This document shows positions 28,583 through 37,660 of a stretch of DNA of 57,251 bases, one piece after another. Each line of letters begins with the position of its first letter. Positions within the stretch are counted from its first letter, which is position 1. The notes under the pieces were generated by a model that saw nothing but the letters and a program-made list of their open reading frames with translations, was not told where the DNA came from and made no database searches. The stretch is taken from assembly GCA_029260475.1 (NCBI GenBank), contig JAJDDE010000061.1:1-57251 (forward strand). The letters are read 5' to 3'. This stretch comes from Phycisphaerales bacterium. GTDB taxonomy: Bacteria > Planctomycetota > Phycisphaerae > Phycisphaerales > UBA1924. The position numbers and the translations under genes were made by a program.

Positions 28583-29311
28583 TCACGGGGCGGCGGGCGT
28601 GTCGGCACGCCTTGTGAGGTGCGTCTGTTCGTGCCACCCGTCGTCATCGCGGTGCGCGATCGAGACGCGATCGGTGTGGATTTCGGTCACGGTGGTCGAG
28701 GTCGTGCGTGCTTCTTCGCGGGCCATCAGCACGGAGGCGAACCCCATGTCGGGCCACGCGTGGGCGTGGAACGCGTCCTGCGTCTCGGGCGTCGCGCCGC
28801 ATTGTTCGATCATGTCCGCCCACAGCGGCAGGCGGCCCTGCACAAGGTGATCACCCAAACCGCTCGAAGCGAAACAGACGGGCGCGAGCGCCCGTTCCTC
28901 GATCGACAGCTCGGAGCGGTCCCAGCGCGCACAGAGCACGCGCTCCTCGTCGGCGCAGACGAGGCGGAAGCAGTTCATGCGCTCCAGATCGAGCCCGCGC
29001 ACCGCGTGGGCGGCGTCGTGTGCGCTGCCGTGATGCAGGACGCTCGTGATCACCGTGCCGCGCGAAAGGGGCTCGCGCGGCAGCGTGGGGTGCGGATCGA
29101 GGTTGAGGTTGAGCAGGCTCATCGCGACGCCGCGCTCGCTGACACCGATCCATGTGCCCCCGCCCGTCGGGTCCACGGGCCACAGCGCGCCGGCGCCGTG
29201 CAGGGCGTGCCGGCGTGGCGTGGAGGAGGGCGGTCTGGTGCGCAGCTCGTCGCGGTTGCTGACGAGGCGCAGGCCGCCCGGGTCCAGGGGGATGACGGTG
29301 ACGGTACACAT
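28583..29311 (-). CDS. NRDE/TANGO2-family protein
   Basis: A 242-residue protein beginning MCTVTVIP, with the family motif SNRDE at residues 18-22 and TGGGTWIGVSERGVAMSLLN, which define the NRDE (TANGO2-like) family. The Cys at position 2 suggests an N-terminal nucleophile hydrolase-like fold. The family has been linked to haem or lipid handling in eukaryotes; bacterial function is not settled. It lies seven bases after the DinB gene and 20 bases before the fusion gene. Confidence 0.82.
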   Translation of the reverse strand: MCTVTVIPLDPGGLRLVSNRDELRTRPPSSTPRRHALHGAGALWPVDPTGGGTWIGVSERGVAMSLLNLNLDPHPTLPREPLSRGTVITSVLHHGSAHDAAHAVRGLDLERMNCFRLVCADEERVLCARWDRSELSIEERALAPVCFASSGLGDHLVQGRLPLWADMIEQCGATPETQDAFHAHAWPDMGFASVLMAREEARTTSTTVTEIHTDRVSIAHRDDDGWHEQTHLTRRADTPAAP

Positions 29312-29318
29312 CGGGGGA

Positions 29319-29852
29319 TCAGTCGCCCTTGCACTCGTGATCGATGGTGCTGGGCGCCTTGCCGAACCCCGGTGGCGTCTCGAGCCCGAGTTCTTTGGCG
29401 ATCGCCTTGATCATCGCGTTGTGGTGGACCGCGTGGTGCGTCGCGAAAGCGATCTCTCGCGCGAGCGTGGTGGTGAGATCGGTGCAGGCCCCGTCGCCCG
29501 TGAGCATCACGCGGATCGTGAGTTCCTTGCCCACGTGCAGCGGGTCGATGTTCCCGATGCCCGCGCGGACGCGCTCGATCTCCGCGACCGCGCCGCGCAC
29601 GCACTTTTCCACGTCGGTGTCGCGTTGGCGGTGGTCGTAGTCCACGACGTCGCCCCCGAGGCCGCCCAGCGGCGCTCGGAAGTGGTCAACCGCGTGGCGT
29701 ACGTGGCTGGCGATGCTCGCGGTGAACATCGCGGGGGACTTGGTGGTGTACTGCTCGTCGTCGAGCCCCGCGACGAGCTCGCGCATCTGCTCCAGCAGGG
29801 CGCAGGCGGCGGGGATCGTGTCGGATGCGGGGCGGAGGGTCTGGCTCGTCAT
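29319..29852 (-). CDS. DinB-like four-helix protein
   Basis: A 177-residue protein. HVRHAVDHFRAPLGGL near residue 50 and EIAFATHHAVHHNAMIKAI near 135 give the His triad spacing of DinB/YfiT metal-binding bundles, often thiol-dependent transferases or hydrolases. The substrate is unknown. ATG 29852 is preceded by GGAAGGA at good spacing and preferred to the ATG 11 codons upstream. It sits between GH3 and NRDE in the minus-strand operon. Confidence 0.75.
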   Translation of the reverse strand: MTSQTLRPASDTIPAACALLEQMRELVAGLDDEQYTTKSPAMFTASIASHVRHAVDHFRAPLGGLGGDVVDYDHRQRDTDVEKCVRGAVAEIERVRAGIGNIDPLHVGKELTIRVMLTGDGACTDLTTTLAREIAFATHHAVHHNAMIKAIAKELGLETPPGFGKAPSTIDHECKGD

Positions 29853-29924
29853 GGGGTCCTTCCTGGTGACGAATCGTCGGGTCACCAGAGGGTAGCAGGC
29901 CCCATTTCGCGGGGCCTTGTGGTC

Positions 29925-31547
29925 TCAGCCGATCGCGCGGACTCCCTCGACGTAGTCGCGATGGTTCGCGAGCCTGGGGCACTTATTTTGGCCGCCCAGC
30001 TTGCCGCGCGAATCCATCCAGCGGTGGAACGCGCCGGGCGGCACGGGCGTGAGGGTGGGGGGGGCCATGCCCATCGAATCGGTGCGCTTGGTTTTGTAGT
30101 CCACGTTGATCGAGCGGAGGTGCTCATCGAAGACCGCGCCGAATCGCTCCAGCGTCGCGTCATCACCCCGCCACTCGAGCACGAGCTCCAAGCCCGAGCG
30201 CCGGCCCTCGCCCGGGTAGACGGGTGCCGCGGTGAACTCGCCTAATCGCGCAGAGGTCGCGCCCTGCGCAGCGACGACGGCGCGTTCGATTTCCTCGACG
30301 ATCAGGTTCTCGCCGAACGCGTTCATGAAGTGGCGGTGACGCCCGACGATCCGAAGGCGGGGGGGGCCCTCGGGCGGGATCGTTTCGAAGACCACCACGT
30401 CCCCGATGATGTAGCGCCAGAGGCCGGCGCACGTCGTCATGCACACCACGTACCGCTGCCCCTTCTCGACCTCGTGGCACATGAAAGCAGACGGCTCGTC
30501 GTTGTCTATCTCCTCGACGGGGATGAACTCGAAGAAGAGGCCGACGTCCGTGAGCAGGCGCAGGCCCGGGTCGCCCTTGGTGTCCTGCAGCGCGATGAAG
30601 CCCTCGCTCGCGGGGTACACCTCGAGGCGGTGGGGGAAGTCGTTCTGCGGCTCGAGCGTGCTGTCGCCCGACCAGACCTCGCGGACGCGCGGGTCGAAGG
30701 GGGGGTACTTCACGCCGCCATGGATGAAGAACTCCATGTTGGGCCACACGTCGCGGAGGCAGGTGATCGACGGGTCGCGCTGCTTCGCCATCTCGAGCAC
30801 GCGCTCGAAGAGCACCAGACCCCAGGACGCCATGCCGCTGACGCCCCGGATGTCCTGTTCGAGGGCGATCTTCGCCATCGCCTCGATCTTGCTGGGCCAG
30901 TGGCTCATCAACGCGACATCCGGGCCGGGCGAATAGACCTGCGACAGGGGCCAGGTGATCAGCGGAGTCACCAGGCCGGAGAGATCGCCCGTGCGGACGC
31001 CGTGCTCGTTCTCCTCTACTCGGGTTGAACCGCCCAGGAAGAGCACCTGCCCCGCGAAGAGTTTTGTGAGCGAGAGGCCGAAGCGCGAGGCGTGCGCGAA
31101 GATGTCCAGGGCCGCGACGTAGTTGGAGCGCATCATCTGATCGCTGACGGGAATGAACTTCTCCCCGCCCGTGGTGCCCGATGTCTGCGCCCAGTTTTTG
31201 ACGACGCCCGGCCAGGTGACGTCCGGCTCGCCGCCTTCGCGCATGCGAACCATGCGCGAACGCCACGCCTCGTAGTCCGCGGGCCGGATCTGATCACGGA
31301 ACGCCCGGAGGCGGTCGGCGGGGGACATCGCGAGCATCCTGGGGAAGCCGTGCTGTCGTCCGAGCTCTGTGCGCTGCGCCAGGCGCACGAGGTTTTCGAG
31401 CTGCGCGTTCTGGATGCTCGCTGCGTTCTTCGCCCAGTGGTCGAGGTCCGAGAGCAGCCCGATGCGGCGCGCGAGTTTCAGGCGGAGCCCGGCCCCGATG
31501 AGCCCGGTCCAGCGCGACGTTGACGTGGCGAAGGGGGGTTCAGGCAA
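29925..31547 (-). CDS. GH3-family acyl-adenylating enzyme
   Basis: About 540 residues. The GH3 superfamily core is clear: QTSGTTGGEKFIP (ATP loop, residues 121-133), GMASWGLVLFERVLEM, LRDVWPNMEFFIHGGVKYPP, YPASEGFIALQD, YRYVVCMTTCAGLWRYIIGD-like segments, and FGENLIVEEIERAV. GH3 enzymes adenylate carboxylic acids and often conjugate them to amino acids; bacterial substrates are mostly unknown. There is no ATG near the N-terminus; TTG 31547, inside the last codons of the upstream hydrolase gene, is the likeliest start and implies an 8-base overlap and coupling. Confidence 0.82.
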   Translation of the reverse strand: MPEPPFATSTSRWTGLIGAGLRLKLARRIGLLSDLDHWAKNAASIQNAQLENLVRLAQRTELGRQHGFPRMLAMSPADRLRAFRDQIRPADYEAWRSRMVRMREGGEPDVTWPGVVKNWAQTSGTTGGEKFIPVSDQMMRSNYVAALDIFAHASRFGLSLTKLFAGQVLFLGGSTRVEENEHGVRTGDLSGLVTPLITWPLSQVYSPGPDVALMSHWPSKIEAMAKIALEQDIRGVSGMASWGLVLFERVLEMAKQRDPSITCLRDVWPNMEFFIHGGVKYPPFDPRVREVWSGDSTLEPQNDFPHRLEVYPASEGFIALQDTKGDPGLRLLTDVGLFFEFIPVEEIDNDEPSAFMCHEVEKGQRYVVCMTTCAGLWRYIIGDVVVFETIPPEGPPRLRIVGRHRHFMNAFGENLIVEEIERAVVAAQGATSARLGEFTAAPVYPGEGRRSGLELVLEWRGDDATLERFGAVFDEHLRSINVDYKTKRTDSMGMAPPTLTPVPPGAFHRWMDSRGKLGGQNKCPRLANHRDYVEGVRAIG

Positions 31548-32430
31548 CGGAGTGCTGCGCTGAGCGGGCGTCGAGTTCGTCGATGAAATCTGTGAGGATC
31601 TCGCGGACACGGTCCGGGTACTCGATGTGCGGGGCGTGCCCGCACTCATCGAGCCACGTGAGGCGCGCATCGGGGAGTTCGCGCTCGAACTGGCGTGCGA
31701 CGTCCGGCGGCGTCACGATGTCCTGCATGCCCCAGATGAGCTGCGTGGGCGTCTCGATCTCGTGCAGGATCGGGCCCAGGTGATCGACCTTCGCAGAACG
31801 CCCGAGCTTCACGAACGCCCGGGCCGCGGGGCGGCGGGAGAGTTCTTCGTAGGCCATTTCGACCATGCCCGGAAGGATGCTCTTCTCGCTGTAGAACAGC
31901 TCGCGGACCTTGGTGCGGATCCAGTCGGGGGTGGGGGTGTGCCGGACACCCTTCTCGAAGCCGCGCTCGAGCAGGCCCGAAGACCCGATCAGCACCATCG
32001 ACGAAACGAGGTCGGGCCTGGCGTGGGCGATGCGCAGGGCGATGTGCCCGCCCAGCGAGTTGCCCATGATCATCACGGGCCCTTCGAGGAGCGATTCGAG
32101 GCACGAGATCACGAGGGACACAACGCCCGGGACCGTGGCGCCCTTGCCGCGCATCTCGAGGATCGGCGGTTGGATGAGCAGCGATTCGACACGGTTCGCG
32201 AGCGGCGCGAGCGTGGGGAACCAGTGTTTGTTCAGACCGAGCAAGCCGTTGAGGACGACCAGCGGCGGGCCCTCACCCATGCGATCGATACGGATGTCGA
32301 TCCCCGATACGCGATCGTGCGCCGTCCCCGAAACGATGTCGGGAAGGTCCGGGGTGGGTGCGGGTTGGTCCGTAGGGAATTCGTGCATGGGGCAATGGTG
32401 CCACGGCGTCGAGGCAAGGCGACTTTGCAT
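31540..32430 (-). CDS. Alpha/beta-hydrolase fold protein
   Basis: A 296-residue single-domain hydrolase: LVVLNGLLGLNKHWFP (oxyanion region), nucleophile Ser in MGNSLGGHIALRIA, acid in IWGMQDIVTPPDV, and His in DECGHAPHIEYPDRV. It could be an esterase, thioesterase or C-C hydrolase. Its end overlaps the GH3 start, so the two may process the same acyl compound (inference). ATG 32430 gives a 14-base gap from recO; ATG 32388 is an alternative, and neither has a clear ribosome binding site. Confidence 0.82.
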   Translation of the reverse strand: MQSRLASTPWHHCPMHEFPTDQPAPTPDLPDIVSGTAHDRVSGIDIRIDRMGEGPPLVVLNGLLGLNKHWFPTLAPLANRVESLLIQPPILEMRGKGATVPGVVSLVISCLESLLEGPVMIMGNSLGGHIALRIAHARPDLVSSMVLIGSSGLLERGFEKGVRHTPTPDWIRTKVRELFYSEKSILPGMVEMAYEELSRRPAARAFVKLGRSAKVDHLGPILHEIETPTQLIWGMQDIVTPPDVARQFERELPDARLTWLDECGHAPHIEYPDRVREILTDFIDELDARSAQHSVA

Positions 32431-32444
32431 CGTAACTAGGGCGG

Positions 32445-33212
32445 TTAGCGACCGCCAGCGCGTGTCCGAACGTTTCCCGGCAGCTCTTCGCCTTCGAAAA
32501 ACGCGGCCCGCGTGGGCAGATCACGCCCCAGCGTATGGACCAGAAACGCCGCGAGCAGGGCCGAGGCACGCCGGAGCGGCTGCTGTTCGAGGGCTGACAC
32601 GCTTGTGTCGTCGTTGCGGAGCGAATCGAGCAGCGCGATCGTCTCCCGGCGGACGCGCCAGACGCGGAGCGGCCCGTCGGGGCCCGGGTCAGCGACGAAG
32701 ACGCCCTGTTCGGGGTCGAATCCGAGGGCCGGGCCCTCTCCCATGGGAGTCCGGTCGAGGTTCGGCGCCGAGCCGGTCTCGTGGAGCACGCGCCACTGGG
32801 CTTGGAGCACCACGCGCTCGACGGCCTCGGGCGCGTCGAGTTCGCGCAGCAGCGCGACGGCCCGATCGAAGAGCACCGGATGCGGATCGTCCTCCGCGAC
32901 GGTGCGGTAGAAAAGGTCCGCGAGGTAGAGGCCCGCGAGGTGGGCTCGGTAGGAACGGCGTGGTCCCCAGAAGACCTCTTGCAGGTCCCACTCGGTGATC
33001 GTCGCGAGGTCGGTCTTCTGCTTACTGATGAAGAGCAGCTCGCCTCGGGTGAGCACCTCGAAGCCGCCCGAGAACCCGGCCTTGTCGCGCCGGGCCCCCT
33101 TGGCGAGCCCGCGGACCAGCCCGGCGTCGCGCGTGAAGAGCGCGACCGTTTGTGAGGTCTCGGAGAAGTCCCACTGACGCAGGACGATGGCCTGTGCGGC
33201 GCGCACGCTCAT
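32445..33212 (-). CDS. recO: DNA repair protein RecO
   Basis: A 255-residue protein. The N-terminal OB fold reads AIVLRQWDFSETSQTVALFT, GLAKGARRDKAGFSGGFEVL, the pattern typical of RecO. The helical region follows (GLYLADLFYRTVAEDDPHPVLF). RecO anneals single-stranded DNA and loads RecA with RecR. The zinc-binding cysteines found in some RecO proteins are absent. It follows the HDOD gene by 22 bases on the same strand. Confidence 0.85.
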   Translation of the reverse strand: MSVRAAQAIVLRQWDFSETSQTVALFTRDAGLVRGLAKGARRDKAGFSGGFEVLTRGELLFISKQKTDLATITEWDLQEVFWGPRRSYRAHLAGLYLADLFYRTVAEDDPHPVLFDRAVALLRELDAPEAVERVVLQAQWRVLHETGSAPNLDRTPMGEGPALGFDPEQGVFVADPGPDGPLRVWRVRRETIALLDSLRNDDTSVSALEQQPLRRASALLAAFLVHTLGRDLPTRAAFFEGEELPGNVRTRAGGR

Positions 33213-33234
33213 GGGGTGAGCGTACGCGCCCGTA

Positions 33235-34422
33235 TCACGCCGCGAGCTTGGTGATGACTTCGCGGACGCTCTTGAATTCTTCAGGCGTCGCCGAATCGAT
33301 GAGCAGGGTGGTCCTGAGGGTGTCGTCGGGCGTCTCGGGTCCGACGTGCTCGGAGACGAGCTTCTCGCCCGCCTCGGAGACCTCGATGGTGACGTGCCCG
33401 TTGACGGACTTCGAGATCGCGAGGCTCATGCCGCCCGCCTGGACGGTGGTCGCCTCCCCGGCTTCCTGCACGGTGTCCTCGTCCTCGATCTGCTCGTTGG
33501 CGTCCTGGAGGATCTGATCGATGGATGTCGAGGGGTCCACGAGGTCACCGAAGAGGGTGCGGAAGGCCTCGAAGTCCTTGCCGGACTTGGCAAGCAGTTC
33601 CTGCAGCTCGGCGGGCTTCAGCACAAAGAGACGCTCGGCGTCACGCGATGAGGTGGTGACATTCTCTACCTTGCCGTTGGGCGTGAGCGGCAGGTTGCCC
33701 ACGAAGTAGGCGATCGCGTTGAGCAGCGAGAGGTCGTCTTTGACGTTGCAACCGGAAGGGCGCGTGTGGTGGTTGCCCATGGGCTTGGTGAGCCGCTCGG
33801 GGAGCTTCCAGATGCGCGAGAGCGCCATCATGACGTCCACGTGGGTGCACTGGTAGGTGCCGCGCTCATGGGCGTGCAGCTTGGTCGGGTGCGAGGCGAT
33901 CGCGGGATCGCCCGGGTAGTCTTCCCCGACGAGGGCGGGCATGGTGGGCACGCCGGCGTCGGACATGAATCCCACGACGAAGGCCTCGCCCGACACGCTC
34001 TTTTTGATCTTCTCCGCGACGTTCATCGCGAGGCAGCCTCGGTACAAGGACTGTGTCCACATGCTGCGGAATCCCGTCGCGGCGTCATCGCCCGCGGCGG
34101 CCTTGGAGAGGTGGAAGCCCAGCGCGAGCGCCTTCAGGCGCTCGAGACCCAGCAGCACCATCGCCCGCTCGATGCTCGTGACGCTTTTGCGCTGCGCGAA
34201 GGCCGCGGAATTCGCCATCCGGAGCAGGCGCCCGGTGAGGGCCTGATCACCCGAGATGACCTCCGCGAACTGCTTGATCGTGGAGTCTGGGTTCCCGACG
34301 AGGCCGATGATCTTGATCGCTACCTGTGGCAACGAGGGCACGGTGGTGTCGCCTAAACGCTGGGCGAGCGAAGTGATGAGTTCGTCCACTTCGCGGGCGG
34401 TAAGCTCTGTTCTGGGCTTCAT
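33235..34422 (-). CDS. HDOD-domain protein
   Basis: A 395-residue protein. The HDOD domain occupies about residues 20-230: VPSLPQVAIKIIGLVGNPDS, ISGDQALTGRLLRMANSAAF, SIERAMVLLGLERLKALAL. HDOD domains are HD-like folds without phosphodiesterase residues and usually act as signalling or scaffold modules. The C-terminal 120 residues contain an acidic linker and a small alpha/beta region ending LIDSATPEEFKSVREVITKL. It heads the minus-strand run and diverges from parA across 172 bases. Confidence 0.82.
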   Translation of the reverse strand: MKPRTELTAREVDELITSLAQRLGDTTVPSLPQVAIKIIGLVGNPDSTIKQFAEVISGDQALTGRLLRMANSAAFAQRKSVTSIERAMVLLGLERLKALALGFHLSKAAAGDDAATGFRSMWTQSLYRGCLAMNVAEKIKKSVSGEAFVVGFMSDAGVPTMPALVGEDYPGDPAIASHPTKLHAHERGTYQCTHVDVMMALSRIWKLPERLTKPMGNHHTRPSGCNVKDDLSLLNAIAYFVGNLPLTPNGKVENVTTSSRDAERLFVLKPAELQELLAKSGKDFEAFRTLFGDLVDPSTSIDQILQDANEQIEDEDTVQEAGEATTVQAGGMSLAISKSVNGHVTIEVSEAGEKLVSEHVGPETPDDTLRTTLLIDSATPEEFKSVREVITKLAA

Positions 34423-34594
34423 CCGTGGTCTCCTCGGGATCAGATATAGGGGTGCATGAGTTCAATCGGTTCACCCACACCTCGGGAGGAGCCCGACCCA
34501 TCCGCACTGTCGTTTTTGACGGTGTAAAGACGGGAGGGGTGGCGCACCCTTCGGCGTGGGGTACACTCGATCGGCATCGCACGGAGGCGACATC

Positions 34595-35551
34595 ATGCAA
34601 AACCACCCTGTTTCTGAGACACGTGAACGAGGGGGCGAGACTCGGGGGTCAGCCCACCCGCTTACGCGGACCGTCGCCTTCATGAACCAGAAGGGCGGCG
34701 TTGGCAAAACCACCACGGTTGTGAACCTCGCCCACGCGGTCTGCGAGCAGGGGCGACGCGTTCTTGTCGTCGATCTCGACCCGCAGGCGCACGCCACGCT
34801 CCACCTCGGGGTGGACCCGGAGAGCGTGGAGTGGTCCGTTTACGACTTATTGCTGGATCCCCCCGTCGCGGGCTCGGACCGCGTGCTGAAGGTGCGCGAG
34901 GAGGGCACGGGGGTGGTCGGACTGGTCCCCGCGGTGACGGACCAGGCCGCCGCCGAGCACGAACTCGCCGATGAGGCGGACCGGATGGGGCGCCTCGCGA
35001 GGTTCATCGACGGGGTGAAACACGAGTACGAATTCATCTTCTTCGATTGCCCGCCCTCGCTGGGCCTGCTCACCCTCAACGGTCTGGCCTGCGCGAAGGA
35101 AGTCATCGTGCCGATGCAGGCGCACTTCCTGGCGCTGCAGGGCGTCGGCAAGCTGCTCGAGACCGTGCAGTTGGTAGGGCAGGGCGTGAACGACCAGCTC
35201 CGCGTTTCTGGCGTGGTGCTGTGCATGCACGACGAGCAGACGCGCCACGCCCGCGAGGTGGTGGACGATCTGAAAACCTTCTTCAAAGAGTCGCGCGGTC
35301 TGGACGTGCCCTGGAGCGGTGCCCGTGTCTACGACCCGCCGGTCCGCCGGAACATCAAACTCGCCGAGGCACCCAGTTTCGGCGAGACCATTTTCGAGTA
35401 CGCCAAGTGGTGCCCCGGTGCGCAGGACTACCGCGCCGTCGCGAAGTCCTTCGTAGACGAGTGGGACGCGCTGCTCGCGCGCCGCTCGCAGACCGTTGAA
35501 TCCAAGCCCGATGCGGCGGCGGCGCCCGCGACTTCGGAGCCCGTTGCGTGA
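34595..35551 (+). CDS. ParA-family (Soj/MinD-like) ATPase
   Basis: A 318-residue ATPase with deviant Walker A FMNQKGGVGKTTT (about residue 29), VVDLDPQAHATLHLG and FFDCPPSLGLLTLNGL, all typical of chromosomal ParA/Soj. It would position cargo on the nucleoid. No parB gene or obvious parS-like 16-bp palindrome was noticed next to it. ATG 34595 has a GGAGG box; the open frame before it is dismissed. The following VanZ-like gene starts inside the stop codon (GTGA), and murJ likewise, forming a tight three-gene operon. Confidence 0.88.
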   Translation: MQNHPVSETRERGGETRGSAHPLTRTVAFMNQKGGVGKTTTVVNLAHAVCEQGRRVLVVDLDPQAHATLHLGVDPESVEWSVYDLLLDPPVAGSDRVLKVREEGTGVVGLVPAVTDQAAAEHELADEADRMGRLARFIDGVKHEYEFIFFDCPPSLGLLTLNGLACAKEVIVPMQAHFLALQGVGKLLETVQLVGQGVNDQLRVSGVVLCMHDEQTRHAREVVDDLKTFFKESRGLDVPWSGARVYDPPVRRNIKLAEAPSFGETIFEYAKWCPGAQDYRAVAKSFVDEWDALLARRSQTVESKPDAAAAPATSEPVA

Positions 35552-35940
35552 GCCGCAGGCTCCGGCGTGTGCTGCTGGGTGTCTATCTCGCGATCGTCCT
35601 GCTGCTCACGCTGTGGCCCGGGCTGAGGCTGCCCGAAACGCCCGTGCCGCGCCCGGACCTGATCGGGCATGCCGGCATGTTCGGGCTGCTGACGTTCCTG
35701 CTGGTATTGGCACGGGTAGGCGGGGCTCCGACGCTGGGGGCCCGCAACATCCTGGTGGGGGGGCTCATCGCGCTCGTGTTCGCGACGGCGACGGAGGCGG
35801 CGCAGGGCATCCCGGGCGTCAACCGATACAGCGGCTGGGACGACGGCGCCGCGAACGCGCTGGGCGTGCTGGCGGCGGTCAGCGTCTGTTTCCTCGGCGG
35901 GGCCTTTGACGATCAGAAGCGCGAAGGGAACAGCAGGTGA
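35548..35940 (+). CDS. VanZ-like family membrane protein
   Basis: A 130-residue protein with about four hydrophobic helices. LTLWPGLRLPE, DLIGHAGMFGLLTFLLVL and the conserved ATEAAQGIPGVNRYSGWDDG match the VanZ-like family. VanZ gives low-level teicoplanin resistance by an unknown mechanism; a cell-envelope role here is suggested by coupling to murJ. GTG start overlapping the parA stop by four bases, and its own stop overlaps the murJ start by four bases. Confidence 0.8.
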   Translation: MSRRLRRVLLGVYLAIVLLLTLWPGLRLPETPVPRPDLIGHAGMFGLLTFLLVLARVGGAPTLGARNILVGGLIALVFATATEAAQGIPGVNRYSGWDDGAANALGVLAAVSVCFLGGAFDDQKREGNSR

Positions 35941-37544
35941 GCACGCGCAGCCAGCACTTCATCGGACACGCGCGGACGGTCGCGGGGCTGACGGCGGTCA
36001 GCCGTGTGAGCGGGCTGGTGCGCGATGCGGTGGTGTCCAAGGCCTTCGGCGCGTCACCGATCTGGTCCGCGTTCGTGACCGCGTTTGTGCTGCCCAATCT
36101 GTTCCGGCGTCTCTTCGGCGAGGGCGCGCTGGCGGCGGCCTTCGTCCCGACGTACGCGAAACTCTGCGAGAGCGACCCGGGCGCAGCCCGGCGCTTGGCG
36201 TCGCTCATCGCGGGGGGGCTGCTCGTCGCGCTCGGGGGCGTGGTGGTGCTGCTCGAGGGCGTCGGCGCGGTGCTGCTGCTGACGGACACGGTGCCCGAGG
36301 CCGGTCGGCTGACGCTGACGCTCGCGATGCTCATGCTGCCCTTCATGGCGTTGGTCTGCACGAGCGCCATGCTCGGGGGCGTGCTGCAGACGCACGGGCG
36401 CTTCGGCCCGCCCGCGGGCGCACCGATCCTGCTGAATATCTGCATGGTCGGCGCCGCCGCCGGTGCCCATTGGGGGCTGGAGTGGTCGATCGAAGACACC
36501 GCGATCGCCCTGGCGATCAGCGTGCTCGTCGCGGGCGTGCTGCAGGTTGCGTGGCACCTACGCGCGATGCGCGATGTCCACGAATGGACGCGCGACGTGC
36601 GCCCCGCGATAGACGACGCGCGCGGCGTGCTGCGGCGCATGCTCCCGGTGATCGTCGGCATGGGCGCGCTGCAGATCGGAACGCTCATCGACGGGCTCAT
36701 CGCGGGCTACCCGGTGATCGTGGGACCGGAACTGCCGGGGGGTGCGCCGTACCCGCTCGACGGCGCGAGCGCCGGTGTGCTCTTCTTCGCGTCGCGCCTC
36801 TACCAGTTCCCGCTGGGAGTCTTCGGCATCGCGATCGCCACCGCGGTCTTCCCGGCGCTCTCGAGGGCCGCCAGCGATCCGAGCGCCTTCGGGCACACGC
36901 TGCGGCGGGGTCTGCGCACGAGCCTCTTCGTCGGTCTCCCCGCGACGCTGGGCCTTCTTATCGTCGCCCCGGACCTTACGGCGGTCATCTATGAGGGCGG
37001 AGCGTTTAGTTCGGAGGACAGCGCCCGCGTGGTCGGCGCGCTCCGCTGGTACGCATTGGCAGTGTGGTCCGCATCGCTGACGCACGTGCTCACGCGGGGC
37101 TTCTACGCGAAGGAGGACACGGTCACGCCGATGCGGATCGGTGTCGTTTGCGTCGCCCTCAATATCGCGCTCTCTGTCGGCCTCATGTGGACGCCCCTGG
37201 GCGAGCGGGCCCTCGCGCTGGGTACGGGCGTCGGCGCGTGCGTGCAGGCGGGGCTGCTGATGCTGCTCGCGACCAAACGCCTCGGCGTGGACCTCTTCGA
37301 TCGGGCCTTCTTCAAGGGTCTCGGGCGAATCGGACTCTGCGGCGCGTTGATGTTCGGGGTGGTGCTCGGGGCGGGGACGCTGCTTGGGGAGCCGCTGGCG
37401 GGCTGGTGGACGCACGCGGCCCGCCTGCTCGGGCTCGTGGCGATCGGTGGGGTGGCGTACGTGATCATCGCGCGGATATTGCGCTCGCCCGAACTCAGAT
37501 GGCTCGTGGAGCGCGATTCCTCGGGCCCAGATCGGCCCTCCTGA
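35937..37544 (+). CDS. murJ: Lipid II flippase MurJ (MviN family)
   Basis: A 535-residue polytopic protein with 12-14 helices. TVAGLTAVSRVSGLVRDAVV, FVLPNLFRRLFGEGALAAAF and PTYAKL are MurJ signatures, as is the later SRLYQFPLGVFGIAIATAVF followed by PALSR. MurJ flips lipid II across the inner membrane for peptidoglycan synthesis, so its presence supports a peptidoglycan wall in this organism. GTG start (GTGA overlap with the VanZ-like gene). Confidence 0.92.
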   Translation: MSTRSQHFIGHARTVAGLTAVSRVSGLVRDAVVSKAFGASPIWSAFVTAFVLPNLFRRLFGEGALAAAFVPTYAKLCESDPGAARRLASLIAGGLLVALGGVVVLLEGVGAVLLLTDTVPEAGRLTLTLAMLMLPFMALVCTSAMLGGVLQTHGRFGPPAGAPILLNICMVGAAAGAHWGLEWSIEDTAIALAISVLVAGVLQVAWHLRAMRDVHEWTRDVRPAIDDARGVLRRMLPVIVGMGALQIGTLIDGLIAGYPVIVGPELPGGAPYPLDGASAGVLFFASRLYQFPLGVFGIAIATAVFPALSRAASDPSAFGHTLRRGLRTSLFVGLPATLGLLIVAPDLTAVIYEGGAFSSEDSARVVGALRWYALAVWSASLTHVLTRGFYAKEDTVTPMRIGVVCVALNIALSVGLMWTPLGERALALGTGVGACVQAGLLMLLATKRLGVDLFDRAFFKGLGRIGLCGALMFGVVLGAGTLLGEPLAGWWTHAARLLGLVAIGGVAYVIIARILRSPELRWLVERDSSGPDRPS

Positions 37545-37660
37545 CGATCCCGGCTGGATGGTGCCCTCCCCGACACCCGATAGACTCGCACGTACGAGCC
37601 CGTGTGCGGGCTTCTGTGGTTCCGCTTCGCGCATATACTGCGCATGCTGAGGATATCGAG

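Noticed and set aside
34501-34594. TTGACG at 34516 as the -35 of a parA promoter
   Set aside because: No acceptable -10 hexamer lies 16-18 bases downstream; TACACT at 34562 is too far away.
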